In this document: positions 28,331-38,400 of the stretch, one piece after another
Numbering within the stretch: the stretch's first letter is position 1
How the letters are laid out: every line of letters begins with the position of its first letter
NCBI RefSeq assembly: GCF_000686805.1
Contig: NZ_KK366020.1
Span: 345,707 to 409,706 of the forward strand
DNA length: 64,000 nucleotides
Direction: 5' to 3'
Origin: Bacillus sp. UNC41MFS5
GTDB taxonomy: Bacteria > Bacillota > Bacilli > Bacillales_B > DSM-18226
Made by a program: the position numbers and the translations under genes
The notes under the pieces: generated by a model
The model's database searches: none
What the model was told of the DNA's origin: nothing
Seen by the model: the letters and a program-made list of their open reading frames with translations, nothing else

Positions 28331-28441
28331 ATGGTTATCTTTATTGCAGGCTTATTTGTTGGATCTTTCTCTATGCTTACAGTAATGAGTCTTATGGTTG
28401 CAGCTAAAAGGGGAGACCGACTCCTTGAATCACAACAATAA
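28331..28441 (+). CDS. 36-residue membrane protein under c-di-GMP riboswitch control
   Basis: Starts at the ATG preceded by CTGGGAGG. The product begins MVIFIAGLFVGSFSMLTVMS and ends LMVAAKRGDRLLESQQ: one membrane helix and a charged tail. It resembles the small DUF3789-type membrane peptides, from memory. The longer in-frame reading from 28217 runs through the riboswitch aptamer and is not credible. The riboswitch and position beside an exopolysaccharide locus suggest a role in the biofilm or motility switch; molecular function unknown. Confidence 0.75.
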   Translation: MVIFIAGLFVGSFSMLTVMSLMVAAKRGDRLLESQQ

Positions 28442-28442
28442 T

Positions 28443-28456
28443 TGAAAGCGTTTACC
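28443..28456 (+). promoter_or_regulatory. cre-like site
   Basis: TGAAAGCGTTTACC matches the cre consensus except the last base. It overlaps the region just after the stop of the small riboswitch-controlled gene, so its target is unclear. Confidence 0.35.
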
Positions 28457-28580
28457 AAACAACCTCAACTTAGGGTAGCGAAATCTCTAATTTAGATGTA
28501 TTAACATATGTCGGTCAGTTAAAGTTATAATTTTGTTACAATAACAGCTTCTAAATACTGAACTATTACACATTAAATTA

Positions 28581-28632
28581 AAAGGAAAAAACGAAGGAGA
28601 ACTGATATCAGTTCTCCTTCGTTTTTTCCTTT
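28581..28632. terminator. Bidirectional terminator, perfect 52-base palindrome
   Basis: Two 26-base arms centred on GATATC (28604-28609) with no unpaired loop bases and A/T tracts at both ends (AAAAAACG ... CGTTTTTT). It lies between the + strand small gene and the convergent LCP gene and can terminate transcription from both sides. Confidence 0.9.
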
Positions 28633-28662
28633 ATAGCTTTTGTAAAATTTTTAAATAGTATA

Positions 28663-29640
28663 TTAAAAATGAGTGGATATTAGATCTTTTATTTTATCCT
28701 GATCAATAACCAGTTGATAGTTATTAGCCTTTAAGATGTCATCATACATTCTTTTTCCAACACCAGGAATCTGATGATATTCCAATTGAGTATTCGGTTC
28801 AAAGTTTTTTGCTGCGAGTCCAAGACTTAACATATCGGAATTTGACATATTGCTTGCTATCACAAAATCAGGAATGGATTTTACAAGTGACGGCAAATTA
28901 TTGATATTACTTGGACTAAGAGCCTTCTTAGCAATCCCTTTTAATGCTTCCTCTTGGAGTTTTTGACGACCGTATTCTCCGTTTTTTAGAGAGTAGCGTT
29001 CGTGGACAACCTCAGCGACCATTTTTCCATCTAAAGCATGTGTACCTGTACTTATTACTTTATTTTTATTTTCACTATACCAAGGATGGGTTAATTTAAC
29101 ATCAAATGGGACATTCATATCAATCCCACCAACGGCATCAACCATCGCTTGAAAGCCGCCATAATTGGTTTCTACGTAATAATTGATCGGAACACCGGTT
29201 AATTCTCCAACTGCTTTGACAGCAGCTTCTACCCCTTTTTTGGCCCCTTTTGTTGCCTGCATAATATATTGGACACTCGTAATTTTAGTATATCCATAGC
29301 TATCTAAATGAACACGGGTATCACGTGGAATGCTTATTGCATCATATTCATGCTTAGTTAAATCAACATGGACAAGCATCATTGAATCAGAATGCCCTAT
29401 ATTTTGACCTTTTCTTTCATCGGAACCAATTAATAACAAGTTAAATACAGGTTCTTTTATATCAACACTTTTATTTACCTGCTGTTCATTGTTCCCAGAA
29501 CTTACAACCGGAACTGATGTAAAATGATTACCTGGTTGTAATTGATAATATCCGTACCCTACGCCTGCGATAACGAGTAAAAGGATACCCAAAAAGCTAA
29601 GGCCTACGATTTTCCATTTATTTTTACCTTTTTTTTTCAT
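28663..29640 (-). CDS. LytR-CpsA-Psr (LCP) family cell-wall ligase
   Basis: Membrane-anchored phosphotransferase that links undecaprenyl-phosphate-bound polymers such as teichoic acids or capsule to peptidoglycan. 325 residues: a basic cytoplasmic head, one membrane helix (about 12-32), then the LCP domain with LLIGSDER, HSDSMMLVHVDL, ISIPRDTRVHLDSYG, the arginine-rich VHERYSLKNGEYGRQKLQ and AVGGIDMNVPFDV. GGAGGAAAT precedes the ATG. Its position next to the polysaccharide locus makes it a candidate for attaching the fucose/glucuronate polymer to the wall. Confidence 0.95.
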   Translation of the reverse strand: MKKKGKNKWKIVGLSFLGILLLVIAGVGYGYYQLQPGNHFTSVPVVSSGNNEQQVNKSVDIKEPVFNLLLIGSDERKGQNIGHSDSMMLVHVDLTKHEYDAISIPRDTRVHLDSYGYTKITSVQYIMQATKGAKKGVEAAVKAVGELTGVPINYYVETNYGGFQAMVDAVGGIDMNVPFDVKLTHPWYSENKNKVISTGTHALDGKMVAEVVHERYSLKNGEYGRQKLQEEALKGIAKKALSPSNINNLPSLVKSIPDFVIASNMSNSDMLSLGLAAKNFEPNTQLEYHQIPGVGKRMYDDILKANNYQLVIDQDKIKDLISTHF

Positions 29641-29810
29641 ATTTCCTCCGATATTGGTAGAGAGTTTCCTCTAAATTAACTAGGTTTATAGTCATGAAAA
29701 TATTTTACTGTTTTTGGATATTGGATTCAATATAAATTATTGGAAGGAACACGTTTGTATTTGTCAATATTCATTTGAGCTAGAGCGATTACTAAAAATT
29801 GAGCCACTTC

Positions 29811-29941
29811 ATTCCTCCTTTTGAAAAATCATGCTTGTGGACCGCTAACCATATCTTAATATGTGGAATCAATTCCTTAAGCGAAGAAAATTGCGAAGAC
29901 TGCTCAAATCCTTCAATCTTGCCTAATTTTAACCCTGCAAT
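29811..29941 (-). pseudogene. Fragment of the winged-helix module gene (third copy)
   Basis: Decayed 5' end of the gene intact at 62792-63640. The translated fragment reads AGLKLGKIEGFEQSSQF and WLAVHKHDFSKG, matching the intact AGLKSGNIEGFEQFSKF and WLAVHKHDFSKG. The start codon has become ATT, and a one-base insertion near 29814 breaks the frame at the GELVG position. The non-coding DNA upstream (29942 to about 30055) is also similar to the region upstream of 63640. It shows the module was once present here too. Confidence 0.85.
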
Positions 29942-30609
29942 TTCATAACACCCTTCCACCGCTCTGATACGTGCCTTTCAAACGTTAAGTTAACACTTCC
30001 GCACCTCAACTATATCGGGTCTAGCAGTGTAAATCGAACGACCAAAATTCACATTTGGAGAACGGGGGGACGGTTTTGGTGGCTCATGGCCATTGGGTGG
30101 GTTTTTGTGGTTGGCACTAGACCGGGGGTGGCTGTATCTTCGATACTTGCTAGAACTAGTTGAGTGGTTTGGTACCTAAAAAGAGAGATTTTAATAGAAT
30201 AAGGGTAGTTCGATAGTAATTTAGTTCATTTTTTAGGGAAGTAGGATATTTTATGAGGAGTTTTTAAAAGCGGTTCGACAATCTTCTTTCTTCTTTTGGT
30301 GGGGAATTGCATATCATTCAGTACTTGCAGATGTTTCAACTAAACCTTTGGTTAGTTTGACCTAAATAGAGTTTAGTTTGATGTACCTATTATCATTGTA
30401 GAAGTAGGTCATTTGTTGCGAATTAGTTGTTCCATATAATAATAGATTGAATTATACTAATAATATAATTTACATATTTTAGTTGGTGTGACTTTGCTTT
30501 TTCAACTACTGGTTGGGACAGATAAATGAGAGGTAGTTTGAAAGCCAAGTTTCACTTTTACTCAACTTTGAATTTACATTATCAATGACAAGTACAATGG
30601 GGGAGAAAA
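29942..30609. other. Non-coding accessory spacer
   Basis: The first ~115 bases are homologous to the upstream flank of the winged-helix gene at 63640. At 30058-30085 lies GAACGGGGGGACGGTTTTGG, a degenerate relative of the second dispersed repeat family. The remainder to the CoiA-like gene has no credible frame; AT-rich promoter-like words occur near 30430-30475. Confidence 0.5.
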
Positions 30610-32229
30610 ATGAATGTTGCATTATTAAATGATTATAAGATAGACATTGAGAGTTTAAGTATTGAATTAGAAGAGCAGGGCTATGAACGAAAAGAAGTGA
30701 AGGAACAGTTAAATGAACGCTTTCGAAGATTCTCCCAAAAAGGTGATTTTCGATGTATTTGTTGTGATGAGCGGGTGGAAATGGTATTAGCCCTTGATAA
30801 AATTTTTCATTTCAGGCATTTTGACAAGGAGCACTGTTCTTATAGTGAAAATCACAGAACTTATACACGGCAAAAGGAAAACTTAGAAGATGTTCCTAGA
30901 CATCGAGCAGGTAAAGCAATACTACGAACTTACCTTGAAGGAACCTGTAAAACTCATGGAATCCGATTGTCTGACGGATATCATTGTAAGAGTACTCTTT
31001 CTTTTGTTCCGGACTTTATTTTAGAGTTTCCGAATGGCCATATTTGGGCGATAGATTATATAACAGGGTTAAAAAGTGATATAAAATATGCAAATGGCTT
31101 AATTAAGCGCAGAAATACATACATTCAGCATCAATTCACCCCGATTTTTTTAATAGACAGTTATTGGTTAGCATATGAGTCTGAAATTAATCATGTATCT
31201 TTAGTAGACGGAGAATTATTGTGTGTTAGGGAAACAACACAAGATGATTTATGGACCGATTTTATAAAAGGATTGGGCCTCAATCTGCAAAATACTCTAC
31301 TCAATAATCGTCCCTATAGTCTTCAAGTAAAAAGTATGGCTTATGTTTCCCCTTATGAACGTGAAATAAATATCATCCGATTCTTACAAGAAACTCACAA
31401 CCCCAAGAAGACCAGGACAGTATATAAGCCAATAAAAATCCCACTAGACCAAGCATTATTGATCAACCATGAGCAATCGGATTTCACTTATACAAGAGAC
31501 AATGAAGATGAATACAGAGAAGAACTTAAAAGGCAACTTATAACAATATATCAAGAACAAGAAGATCTTAGGGAGCAACAAGAAATTGAAAGTGTCAGAA
31601 AAGCAGAAGAGGAACGTAAACTTAGAGAATTCGCTAGGGCCCGTGAAGCTCAAAAGCAAAAAGAAGCTCAAAGAACAAGGGAATATTATGAATCTAAAGG
31701 TGTTCCTTTTTCAGGTCGTAGTCAGCTGCAAATGGATGCCGACATAGAAAGGGATGCCGAATATTTACAAAGGAAAAATTCACCATTGGAACCATATTGG
31801 TATAAACAAGTAGTAAAGCATATGTCAAAATTTTACGGTATAGATAGTGAAGCTGAAGAGCATGCTCAGGCAACAATAGACGAAACATCATCCAAAAAAG
31901 TAGTCGTTGGTCCTAATAGAATCTTAAGAAATACTCAAGAAACAGTTATTGACGTGGCTTCCAAACTTCCAGGTTGGAAAGTTGAGGAAATATTAAATCA
32001 CTATGTAAATGGAGAAGCATATTTTACTGGTAACTCAAGAAAATGGAAGGAAATAGTTTTAGATTCTTTCATGGACATTTATTTTAATAAAATATCAGTA
32101 CCTCAATTACTACAGAAAATAAAAGATAATGGAATTAAGTTTGATCAGCCTGAAAAAATTATGTCCTTCCCAATAAATGAATATATACAGTATGTAGGGA
32201 AAAAAATAAAAAAAGACGTACGTTTTTAA
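30610..32229 (+). CDS. CoiA-like protein (competence/nuclease family)
   Basis: 539-residue cytoplasmic protein. The N-terminal third looks like CoiA: a zinc-ribbon-like FRCICCDERVEMVL with HFRHFDKEHC, then LSFVPDFILEFPNGHIWAID, which fits the conserved nuclease core of that family (FxPD...E/D). A coiled, highly charged segment (about residues 305-370) links to a C-terminal region of about 150 residues that I do not recognise. CoiA assists recombination of incoming DNA during transformation. It is longer than ordinary CoiA, so it may be a specialised relative. It lies in a repeat-rich accessory region, 440 bases before a GIY-YIG gene. GGGGGAG precedes the ATG. Confidence 0.65.
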   Translation: MNVALLNDYKIDIESLSIELEEQGYERKEVKEQLNERFRRFSQKGDFRCICCDERVEMVLALDKIFHFRHFDKEHCSYSENHRTYTRQKENLEDVPRHRAGKAILRTYLEGTCKTHGIRLSDGYHCKSTLSFVPDFILEFPNGHIWAIDYITGLKSDIKYANGLIKRRNTYIQHQFTPIFLIDSYWLAYESEINHVSLVDGELLCVRETTQDDLWTDFIKGLGLNLQNTLLNNRPYSLQVKSMAYVSPYEREINIIRFLQETHNPKKTRTVYKPIKIPLDQALLINHEQSDFTYTRDNEDEYREELKRQLITIYQEQEDLREQQEIESVRKAEEERKLREFARAREAQKQKEAQRTREYYESKGVPFSGRSQLQMDADIERDAEYLQRKNSPLEPYWYKQVVKHMSKFYGIDSEAEEHAQATIDETSSKKVVVGPNRILRNTQETVIDVASKLPGWKVEEILNHYVNGEAYFTGNSRKWKEIVLDSFMDIYFNKISVPQLLQKIKDNGIKFDQPEKIMSFPINEYIQYVGKKIKKDVRF

Positions 32230-32251
32230 TGCTGTTAATGCTTCAGAAGTT

Positions 32252-32282
32252 AGAACCGTTCCTGTGGGGTCACGTCTCCACT
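32252..32282 (+). repeat. Dispersed repeat, family 2
   Basis: GAACCGTTCCTGTGGGGTCA, a variant of the GAACCGTCCCTGTGGTCC element seen at 33683. Such words accompany REP-type elements in Bacillaceae. Confidence 0.55.
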
Positions 32283-32381
32283 AGGAGCCACATTAAATCT
32301 GGTGCATGACATGACTCGGACTTTGTCAAAGATTGAAAGGATAAAAGATAATAAATTTAAGATGAGATTAATGCTGAGTTA

Positions 32382-32543
32382 ATGGAGGAAATAGATTGTT
32401 TAGAAGAGGCGTTAAATAGAACTAGATGATATTCCGGTGTGACAGTAGGAGTTTCTACTCAGGAATTAAACAAAGTCAGCACCTATAAAGAGCCTTTTGA
32501 TGATCACGTCGAGGTGACGATTGAACCCGACCATTTACACTAA
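32382..32543 (+). pseudogene. Possible small gene relic with in-frame stop
   Basis: Reading from ATG 32382 gives MEEIDCLEEALNRTR, a TGA, then in the same frame YSGVTVGVSTQELNKVST and EPFDDHVEVTIEPDHLH. The two halves share a frame and a protein-like composition, as expected of a gene broken by one nonsense change. I do not recognise the family. The rest of the 440-base spacer shows nothing else. Confidence 0.35.
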
Positions 32544-32669
32544 TTAAATTTAGTATTGCTGCCCTCGATTTAGTAGAAGGCAGCAAACTTTAGAATGGCT
32601 CTTTTGGTAATATTGAAGGCAAAGTAGTAAAACAGATTGCAAATTTGAGATAATGGGGGACTTCCTGAA

Positions 32670-33521
32670 ATGTATATCAGCCAATTATTGAAGGATTGTG
32701 GATTAGATATAACGAAAAAAATCAAGATTGTCCGACATAAAGATGGAAGGGGTGTCGATATTCAACAGCTACACCAATCAGGACAACTGGCATTGTATCA
32801 AAGTTATCAGGAGCTTGATGTATTCAGGAAGTGTGATTACATCGTCTCATTAATAGGATTAGATAATACCAAAGCTTTGTTGGTGGGAGTTTATGAAGTC
32901 AAATCTTCCAATAAAGTAAAGGGGTTTCCAGAGGGAATTGATGTCCCATACCGAGGTGTAGCTAAGACTAACTGTAAATATCATTATGATTTAGTGCCTA
33001 TGCCTAGGTTTGAAAATCTGATTGACCGAGTGATTGTTGAATGGGGGGACCTAGCGATTGTTTGGCATCAATGGCTTCATACAGGGGACAAAGAAGTGGT
33101 ACAAGTATTACCGAAGGGGCATGTGGAGGAATTTCCGGGTTACCTTGAATTTGTACTGGATTATTCTCAGCTGACTAAACTCTATGAATATCCCGATTCC
33201 AATCAAGTCTGGAAAAGGATGTTATCTACTGTGGCAGGTATTTATTTAATCGTCGATAAAAAGACAGGGATGCAGTATATTGGTTCAGCCAGTGGTAAGG
33301 AAGGGATATACGGCCGCTGGAAGGACTACGCCAAAACGGGTCACGGAGGCAATAAAACCCTATTGGCACTTCTAGAAGGAAATCCAAGATATGTACATAA
33401 TTTTCAATATACAATTCTCCATACCCTAGCTAAGACACTAACCAAAAATGAGGTATTACAGTTCGAGAAAAAGTATAAAGAGAAACTTGGGACCAAGGCA
33501 AATGGATTGAATTTGAATTAA
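32670..33521 (+). CDS. GIY-YIG nuclease family protein
   Basis: 283 residues. The C-terminal third (about 190-283) is a GIY-YIG domain: AGIYLIVDKKTGMQYIGSAS, GIYGRWKDYAKTGHGGNK with the catalytic arginine, and a glutamate in LQFEKKYKEKLG. The N-terminal region is a separate domain of unknown function with VYEVKSSNKVKGFPEG. Such proteins are found as stand-alone nucleases in mobile or restriction-like settings. GGGGGAC lies upstream of the ATG. Neighbours: CoiA-like gene before, repeat cluster after. Confidence 0.85.
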   Translation: MYISQLLKDCGLDITKKIKIVRHKDGRGVDIQQLHQSGQLALYQSYQELDVFRKCDYIVSLIGLDNTKALLVGVYEVKSSNKVKGFPEGIDVPYRGVAKTNCKYHYDLVPMPRFENLIDRVIVEWGDLAIVWHQWLHTGDKEVVQVLPKGHVEEFPGYLEFVLDYSQLTKLYEYPDSNQVWKRMLSTVAGIYLIVDKKTGMQYIGSASGKEGIYGRWKDYAKTGHGGNKTLLALLEGNPRYVHNFQYTILHTLAKTLTKNEVLQFEKKYKEKLGTKANGLNLN

Positions 33522-33530
33522 CGCGTGACA

Positions 33531-33580
33531 AGGGGGCGGTTCTCTTGCTTCGTTTAATTATTAGTGAAGCATAAGAACCT
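33531..33580. repeat. Hairpin-forming repeat, family 2
   Basis: GGTTCTCTTGCTTC and GAAGCATAAGAACC form an interrupted stem (33538-33579) directly after the GIY-YIG gene. GGGGGCGGTTCT and GAACCTTCCC are decayed ends of the family 2 element. Confidence 0.55.
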
Positions 33581-33640
33581 TCCCTTTGCTTCCTTTCAAG
33601 CTTTGGGTACTGTTCTTGGTAAGACCATAGAAAGACCATA

Positions 33641-33706
33641 AGGACGGTTCCGTTGGTCTGTATACTTACTTCATTTGAGCCATGAGAACCGTCCCTGTGG
33701 TCCTTT
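33641..33706. repeat. Inverted pair of family 2 repeats
   Basis: AGGACGGTTCCGTTGGTC (33641) and GAGAACCGTCCCTGTGGTCC (33684) face each other and can form a long hairpin. This is REP-like organisation of the kind linked to RAYT transposases, though no such transposase is in the window. Confidence 0.65.
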
Positions 33707-33790
33707 ACATCGGTCGGAAATTGTTCACTTTAATGATTCAAGTTATTGTTGAAACATCGAGAAATAATTTTAAATAAGAAAGTGTTCAAT

Positions 33791-33865
33791 ATTTATAAGC
33801 AATATTGTTCAAATGTACTTGATGCTTACAGCTACCTCACTCCAAAAGAATTTGGAATGGTTTGA
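33791..33865 (+). pseudogene. Possible transposase C-terminal relic
   Basis: One frame ends DAYSYLTPKEFGMV and stop, similar to the closing YLTPxEFE segment of IS3-family transposases. The fragment is very short and the evidence is weak. Confidence 0.25.
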
Positions 33866-33924
33866 GCAGCCAAATGCGGTGTTTTTATATAATTTCGCGA
33901 GGAAAGTTCAGTTCCAGTATTTTT

Positions 33925-34620
33925 TTATTTTTTTTGTCTATGCCTTATTATCTTTTTAATTCCCTTTTTCTGATTTTCTGTTAATTTATTGTAATCCTCT
34001 ATTAACTCCATAATATCCTTCGAATTAGTGTTATTAATTTTACCTAATCCTAATGTAGCAAATGAAAAAGCTATAGTAAGGATTGTGATCATATCTGTTG
34101 ATACATGGTCATAAAAATTGTCTAAAAATGCTTTTGTTAATAAATAGTAACTTGTGCTTCGGAGAAAGTAATGAGGAATAAAGAATGTAAAAATAACAAA
34201 AACAATACCGACAGCAAAAGGTACCCAAGAATATTTTCTAAGTTTCTCACTACCTTCGCCTTCCCCATTCTTTAATAGCTGACTTAACGATAGACCTAGA
34301 GACAACATTGCAAATGAAAACATTGCGGCTTTATCTCTAACATCCATTCCAAAAGCCATAAAAATAAATATACTAATTGTAATTATTATTAGAGGATTAG
34401 TCTTCTTTTGTTTATAAAGATAGTAACAAAATTCAATTATTAGATATAGAAAGAAAAGGATACAAGTAGAGCCAGAAAGTATAATAAAGAAATCTATCAT
34501 GGTTATTATATGAAATATTAATTTCGAAATAAGCAATAGGATAAAAATAAGTGTAATAGTACTTAAGGTTACTATTGAACCTATTTTTCTCATTTTGTTT
34601 AAATGTTTTTGCAGTTCCAA
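33925..34620 (-). CDS. Hypothetical multi-pass membrane protein
   Basis: 231 residues with about five or six hydrophobic segments (roughly 15-35, 40-65, 75-95, 100-118, 130-150, 172-193) and a basic C-terminal tail containing DIMELIEDYNKLTENQKKGI. The tail helix resembles those that end small regulators, and IIKKxxE-like basic residues may touch nucleic acid or lipid. Start TTG 34620, with GGAG eight bases upstream. No family recognised. Isolated gene, opposite to its neighbours. Confidence 0.6.
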   Translation of the reverse strand: MELQKHLNKMRKIGSIVTLSTITLIFILLLISKLIFHIITMIDFFIILSGSTCILFFLYLIIEFCYYLYKQKKTNPLIIITISIFIFMAFGMDVRDKAAMFSFAMLSLGLSLSQLLKNGEGEGSEKLRKYSWVPFAVGIVFVIFTFFIPHYFLRSTSYYLLTKAFLDNFYDHVSTDMITILTIAFSFATLGLGKINNTNSKDIMELIEDYNKLTENQKKGIKKIIRHRQKK

Positions 34621-34821
34621 TTAACAATCTCCATTCTTCCAAATATAATGAATTACTTTTTTTGTTCAAAAATTCTCTTATGATCTTATTTTCTGTAAAA
34701 ATAAACAGGTATTTTAATAATTCCCTCCTTTTTTGAAAGTAAATTAAGAGTTTATTTCCTTGATTTTAACCTAATTTATTTTACATTATTGGGAGTTAAC
34801 AGAAAAGATAAATAAATATAA

Positions 34822-34860
34822 TTCCCGTGCCTGTCACCGCCCGATATATGTCAAGAGTTG
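34822..34860 (+). repeat. Dispersed repeat, family 1
   Basis: CCCGTGCCTGTCACCGCCCG followed by ATATATGTCAAGAGTTG; clear copy of the element at 60144. Confidence 0.8.
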
Positions 34861-35039
34861 TAGAATCAGAGATTCAATATAGGTAGCTACAAAGACAAAA
34901 TCAGGAATGGCTTCACCACTAATCTTTTCTTTAAGAAAAGCCGTTTGACCAGCCCAATCTCCCCCTGTTTCAGGCATTTAATTGAAGTATGTTTGGGTAG
35001 TATGTTTATTAATCATTATGAATCATTTCTCAAAAAACT

Positions 35040-35068
35040 TCGGTGTCACCGCCCGATAAATCTTGTTA
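35040..35068 (+). repeat. Dispersed repeat, family 1 (short)
   Basis: CGGTGTCACCGCCCGATAAA, a shortened copy lacking part of the CCTGTC word. Confidence 0.6.
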
Positions 35069-35137
35069 CACAGAAATGTTCCACGCGGAGATTTGAGTAA
35101 ATAAAGATAGTAAAAGGATTGCCCCCTGACCCATAAC

Positions 35138-35165
35138 TTCAGGTGTCATGCCCCGATAAAGATAT
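35138..35165 (+). repeat. Dispersed repeat, family 1 (short)
   Basis: TTCAGGTGTCATGCCCCGAT, a second shortened copy about 100 bases after the previous one and in the same orientation. Confidence 0.6.
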
Positions 35166-35438
35166 TGTATTTGGTGGATCTCAGTAAGAAGTAATCTTTA
35201 AAAGTAAAAAAGGCGTTGTGCTCGATGTTACCTTTATGAGTCAAAACGTAGTTGGCTCCAGTATTTTTCATTAATTACTGAGGTTCAACAATTACGGGGA
35301 ATTGATATTTGGATTAGAAAGAAAATATATACTCTTTCTAAGCTTATTTATGTCCAGCTTTTCTAGTAGGCTCAAAGACTTCCTATGATGTTATAATAAT
35401 AACTATAATAGAAGAAATAGGAAAATGGGAGGAGAAAC

Positions 35439-38400
35439 ATGAGAAAGAATCTTTTCAGGATTTTGTTAGGAATGGTTCTGCTGTTTGGTCTGAAATTGCC
35501 TCATACCACTCTGGCCGATTCAAATGTACCCGATGGGTTTATTCCCGTCTATGACGAAGAAGACTTGGACCAAATGAGGGAGAATCTGTCTGGTCAGTAC
35601 ATTCTCATGAATAATCTCGATTTAACGGATGACGTATCGTCTGGTGGAGTATTTTACCACGAGGGGAAAGGATGGGAGCCGATTGGGTCTCCGGCCGCTC
35701 CATTTAAGGGGACATTTAATGGAAACGGACATACCATTAATGGAATGAAGATCCGTATCACATCCGACCAAATCATCTATGCAGGTTTATTTGGATACGC
35801 CAAAGGGGCGGTCATCCAAAACGTAGGAATGACAGGGGACGTTATTGACATAGAAAATACATCGGTCGATACCGATTCATCTCTTGTCTACGCAGGAAGC
35901 CTTGTTGGATATTCAAATGGTGGGCTAAAGATGGATCACAATTTCCACACAGGAAGTATATCTGCCCAATCCGTATACAGGGCACATGCCGGCGGGCTTG
36001 TGGGGATGCTTAAAAATGATTCCATTTCAGACAGTTACAATACAGGAAATTTGGCGGTGAAAACAGAAACAGGAGATGCAGAGGCCGGAGGGATGGCTGG
36101 GTACAGCTATAAATCTACCATAAAAAACAGTTATAATACAGGTTCTATAACCACTAACTCTGTATCCGATTACACCTATACGGGTGGAATGATCGGACAC
36201 GCGTATGAATCGGACGTATCAAATTCGTTCAATAGAGGGAAAATTCTGACTTCCAGTGGCGGTAGCGGGTATGCCGGAGGGATATTGGGCAGCTTCATAG
36301 GAGGTACTCAAACAGGAGTTTACAATACAGGACAAATCCAAAGCTCTGGTAGAACATTCGGTTTCGCAGGAGGAATTTCCGGTGGCAACTACGGAGGGGT
36401 TATCAACCGGTCTTACAATTCAGGAAGTGTAAACTCGAACAATATGGCAGGAGGGATCTCCGGTATATTAATCAGTTCCGCTTCCCTTTCCAATTCCTAC
36501 AATACAGGAACCATAACGGTGCCCTATTCAAGCTCCCCAAGTTCAGGCGGGCTTACGGCGAGGAACATGAGCAGTTTGATATCTGGCTGCTACAACATCG
36601 GGAATCTCGTGGGGAATGGAACAAAAGGAGGAATTGTCGGCTACAATTCCGGGGTCATCAAAAATACGTACCATTACATGAACGGTACAAGAAGCGTTTA
36701 TACGGGAAGCACAGATGGAATTACCCAATTTGCCAGTTTGACAGATTTTGAAAAACAAGAGAATGTTTCAAATTTGAATTTTGACAGCGTCTGGACAATG
36801 GGAGCCAGCCCTGATTATACTTACCCTGAACTTCAGGATACGCCTCAAGTCAATGATTCGGATTCAGGGATTTATTCCCTTACCCTGACCTCTCTCCCAG
36901 AAAGGACTCTTTACCGAAAAGGAGAACCTATTGATTTAAAAGGTGCGTCTCTCCTAGTGAAAACAACGGAAGGTACCTCTGAAATCGTACCGGTTACAGA
37001 AGATATGATTACAGAGTATCAGCCTGGCACAACAGGCGTTCAAACGGTGATGGTTCATTATGAAAATTGGACAGCCACGTTTCGTGTGACTGTGAAAGAA
37101 AGCTTCACGGTTACCTTCAAAGACCATGATGGCACTGTATTGAAAACGGAAGACGTTCCGTATGCAACGGAAGTAACACCTCCTAAAGAACCATCACGGA
37201 CAGGATATACCTTTAAGGGATGGGATCAGGATTTACAACATTTAACTTCTGACGTGACGGCGACCGCCCAATACAGCATCAATACGTATAAAATAACCTT
37301 CCAGGATTATGACGGGCGTGTCCTGGATACAAAAGTAGTAAACTATTCATCGGATGCCGAAGAACCTTCCCATCCATCCAGAACCGGATACACGTTTACC
37401 GGATGGGATCAGCCATTCACAAACATCACAGAAGATCTAATCGTGACAGCTCAGTATGAGATCAATACCTATAAAGTGACGTTTATGGATGACATGGGCG
37501 GCGTTCTGAAAACAGAAGTGGTGGAATACGGAAAACCGGCCACTCCACCGGACCCACCTGTGTTAGAAGCGTATGAATTTGTCCGCTGGAATTTTCCGTT
37601 TGATTATGTAACAAGAGATTTGACCATTTTCCCGCAGTATCAATTAAAGAAATATACGGTCACGTTTTTGTCTAACGGGGAAGTGTATGCGACAAGAGTA
37701 GTGAATTATGGCGGTTCACCTGATGTAAGGTACCTGAATCCTTCCAAGTACGGGTATATATTTAAGGGCTGGGACCGGGATTTGACCAATGTAAGGTCCG
37801 ACATTACCACGAATGCCATATTTGAAGCGAAGCAGTATCAAGTTTCCTTTTATAATGAAAATGGAAGCTTTATAGAAAGCCAGATGGTTCCATACGGACA
37901 GTCTGCCACTCCTCCAGTTATCAAAAAGACAGGGTATACCCTGTCCGGATGGAGAGGGGGGGATTATCAATACGTGACAGGCAGCATAGCCTTGTATGCG
38001 GAGTTTAAGATTAACCAATATCAGGTGGTCTTTAATATAGACGGGAAAACCGCAAGCACCCAGGCTGTTTCCTATGGCTCGAAAGCAAAGGCACCGTACG
38101 TACCGCATAAAAGCGGATATACTTTTGTAGGCTGGGTGAAAAACCTGACAGACACCACATCGTTTAACTTACAAACAGGCATTACAAGTCCGCTCGTGCT
38201 GCAAGCAAAATACGCAAAAAAACCAGCCGTCCCTGGGGCACCGAAAGTTACATCTGCCGGATATACAAAACTTAAGGTGATCTGGAGCAAGGTATCCGGT
38301 GTAGCCGGATATGAAGTATACCGATCAACATCCAAAACCGGTACCTATAGTAAGGTGGCATCTCTTAACGGAAGCACCGTTTTTTACGTAAACGGAAGTC

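Larger units (their letters stand above)
34621..35438. other. Repeat-rich spacer with relics
   Basis: No complete gene. Minus-strand reading at about 34877-34980 gives an uninterrupted PETGGDWAGQTAFLKEKI and PDFVFVATYIES, probably a gene relic I cannot name. Three family 1 repeats lie at 34822, 35040 and 35138. The last 60 bases hold the ribosome binding site and likely promoter of the surface protein gene. Confidence 0.45.

Noticed and set aside
37716..38335. Minus-strand frames inside the surface protein gene
   Set aside because: Opposite a repeat-containing gene with clear domains; the frames mirror the repeats.
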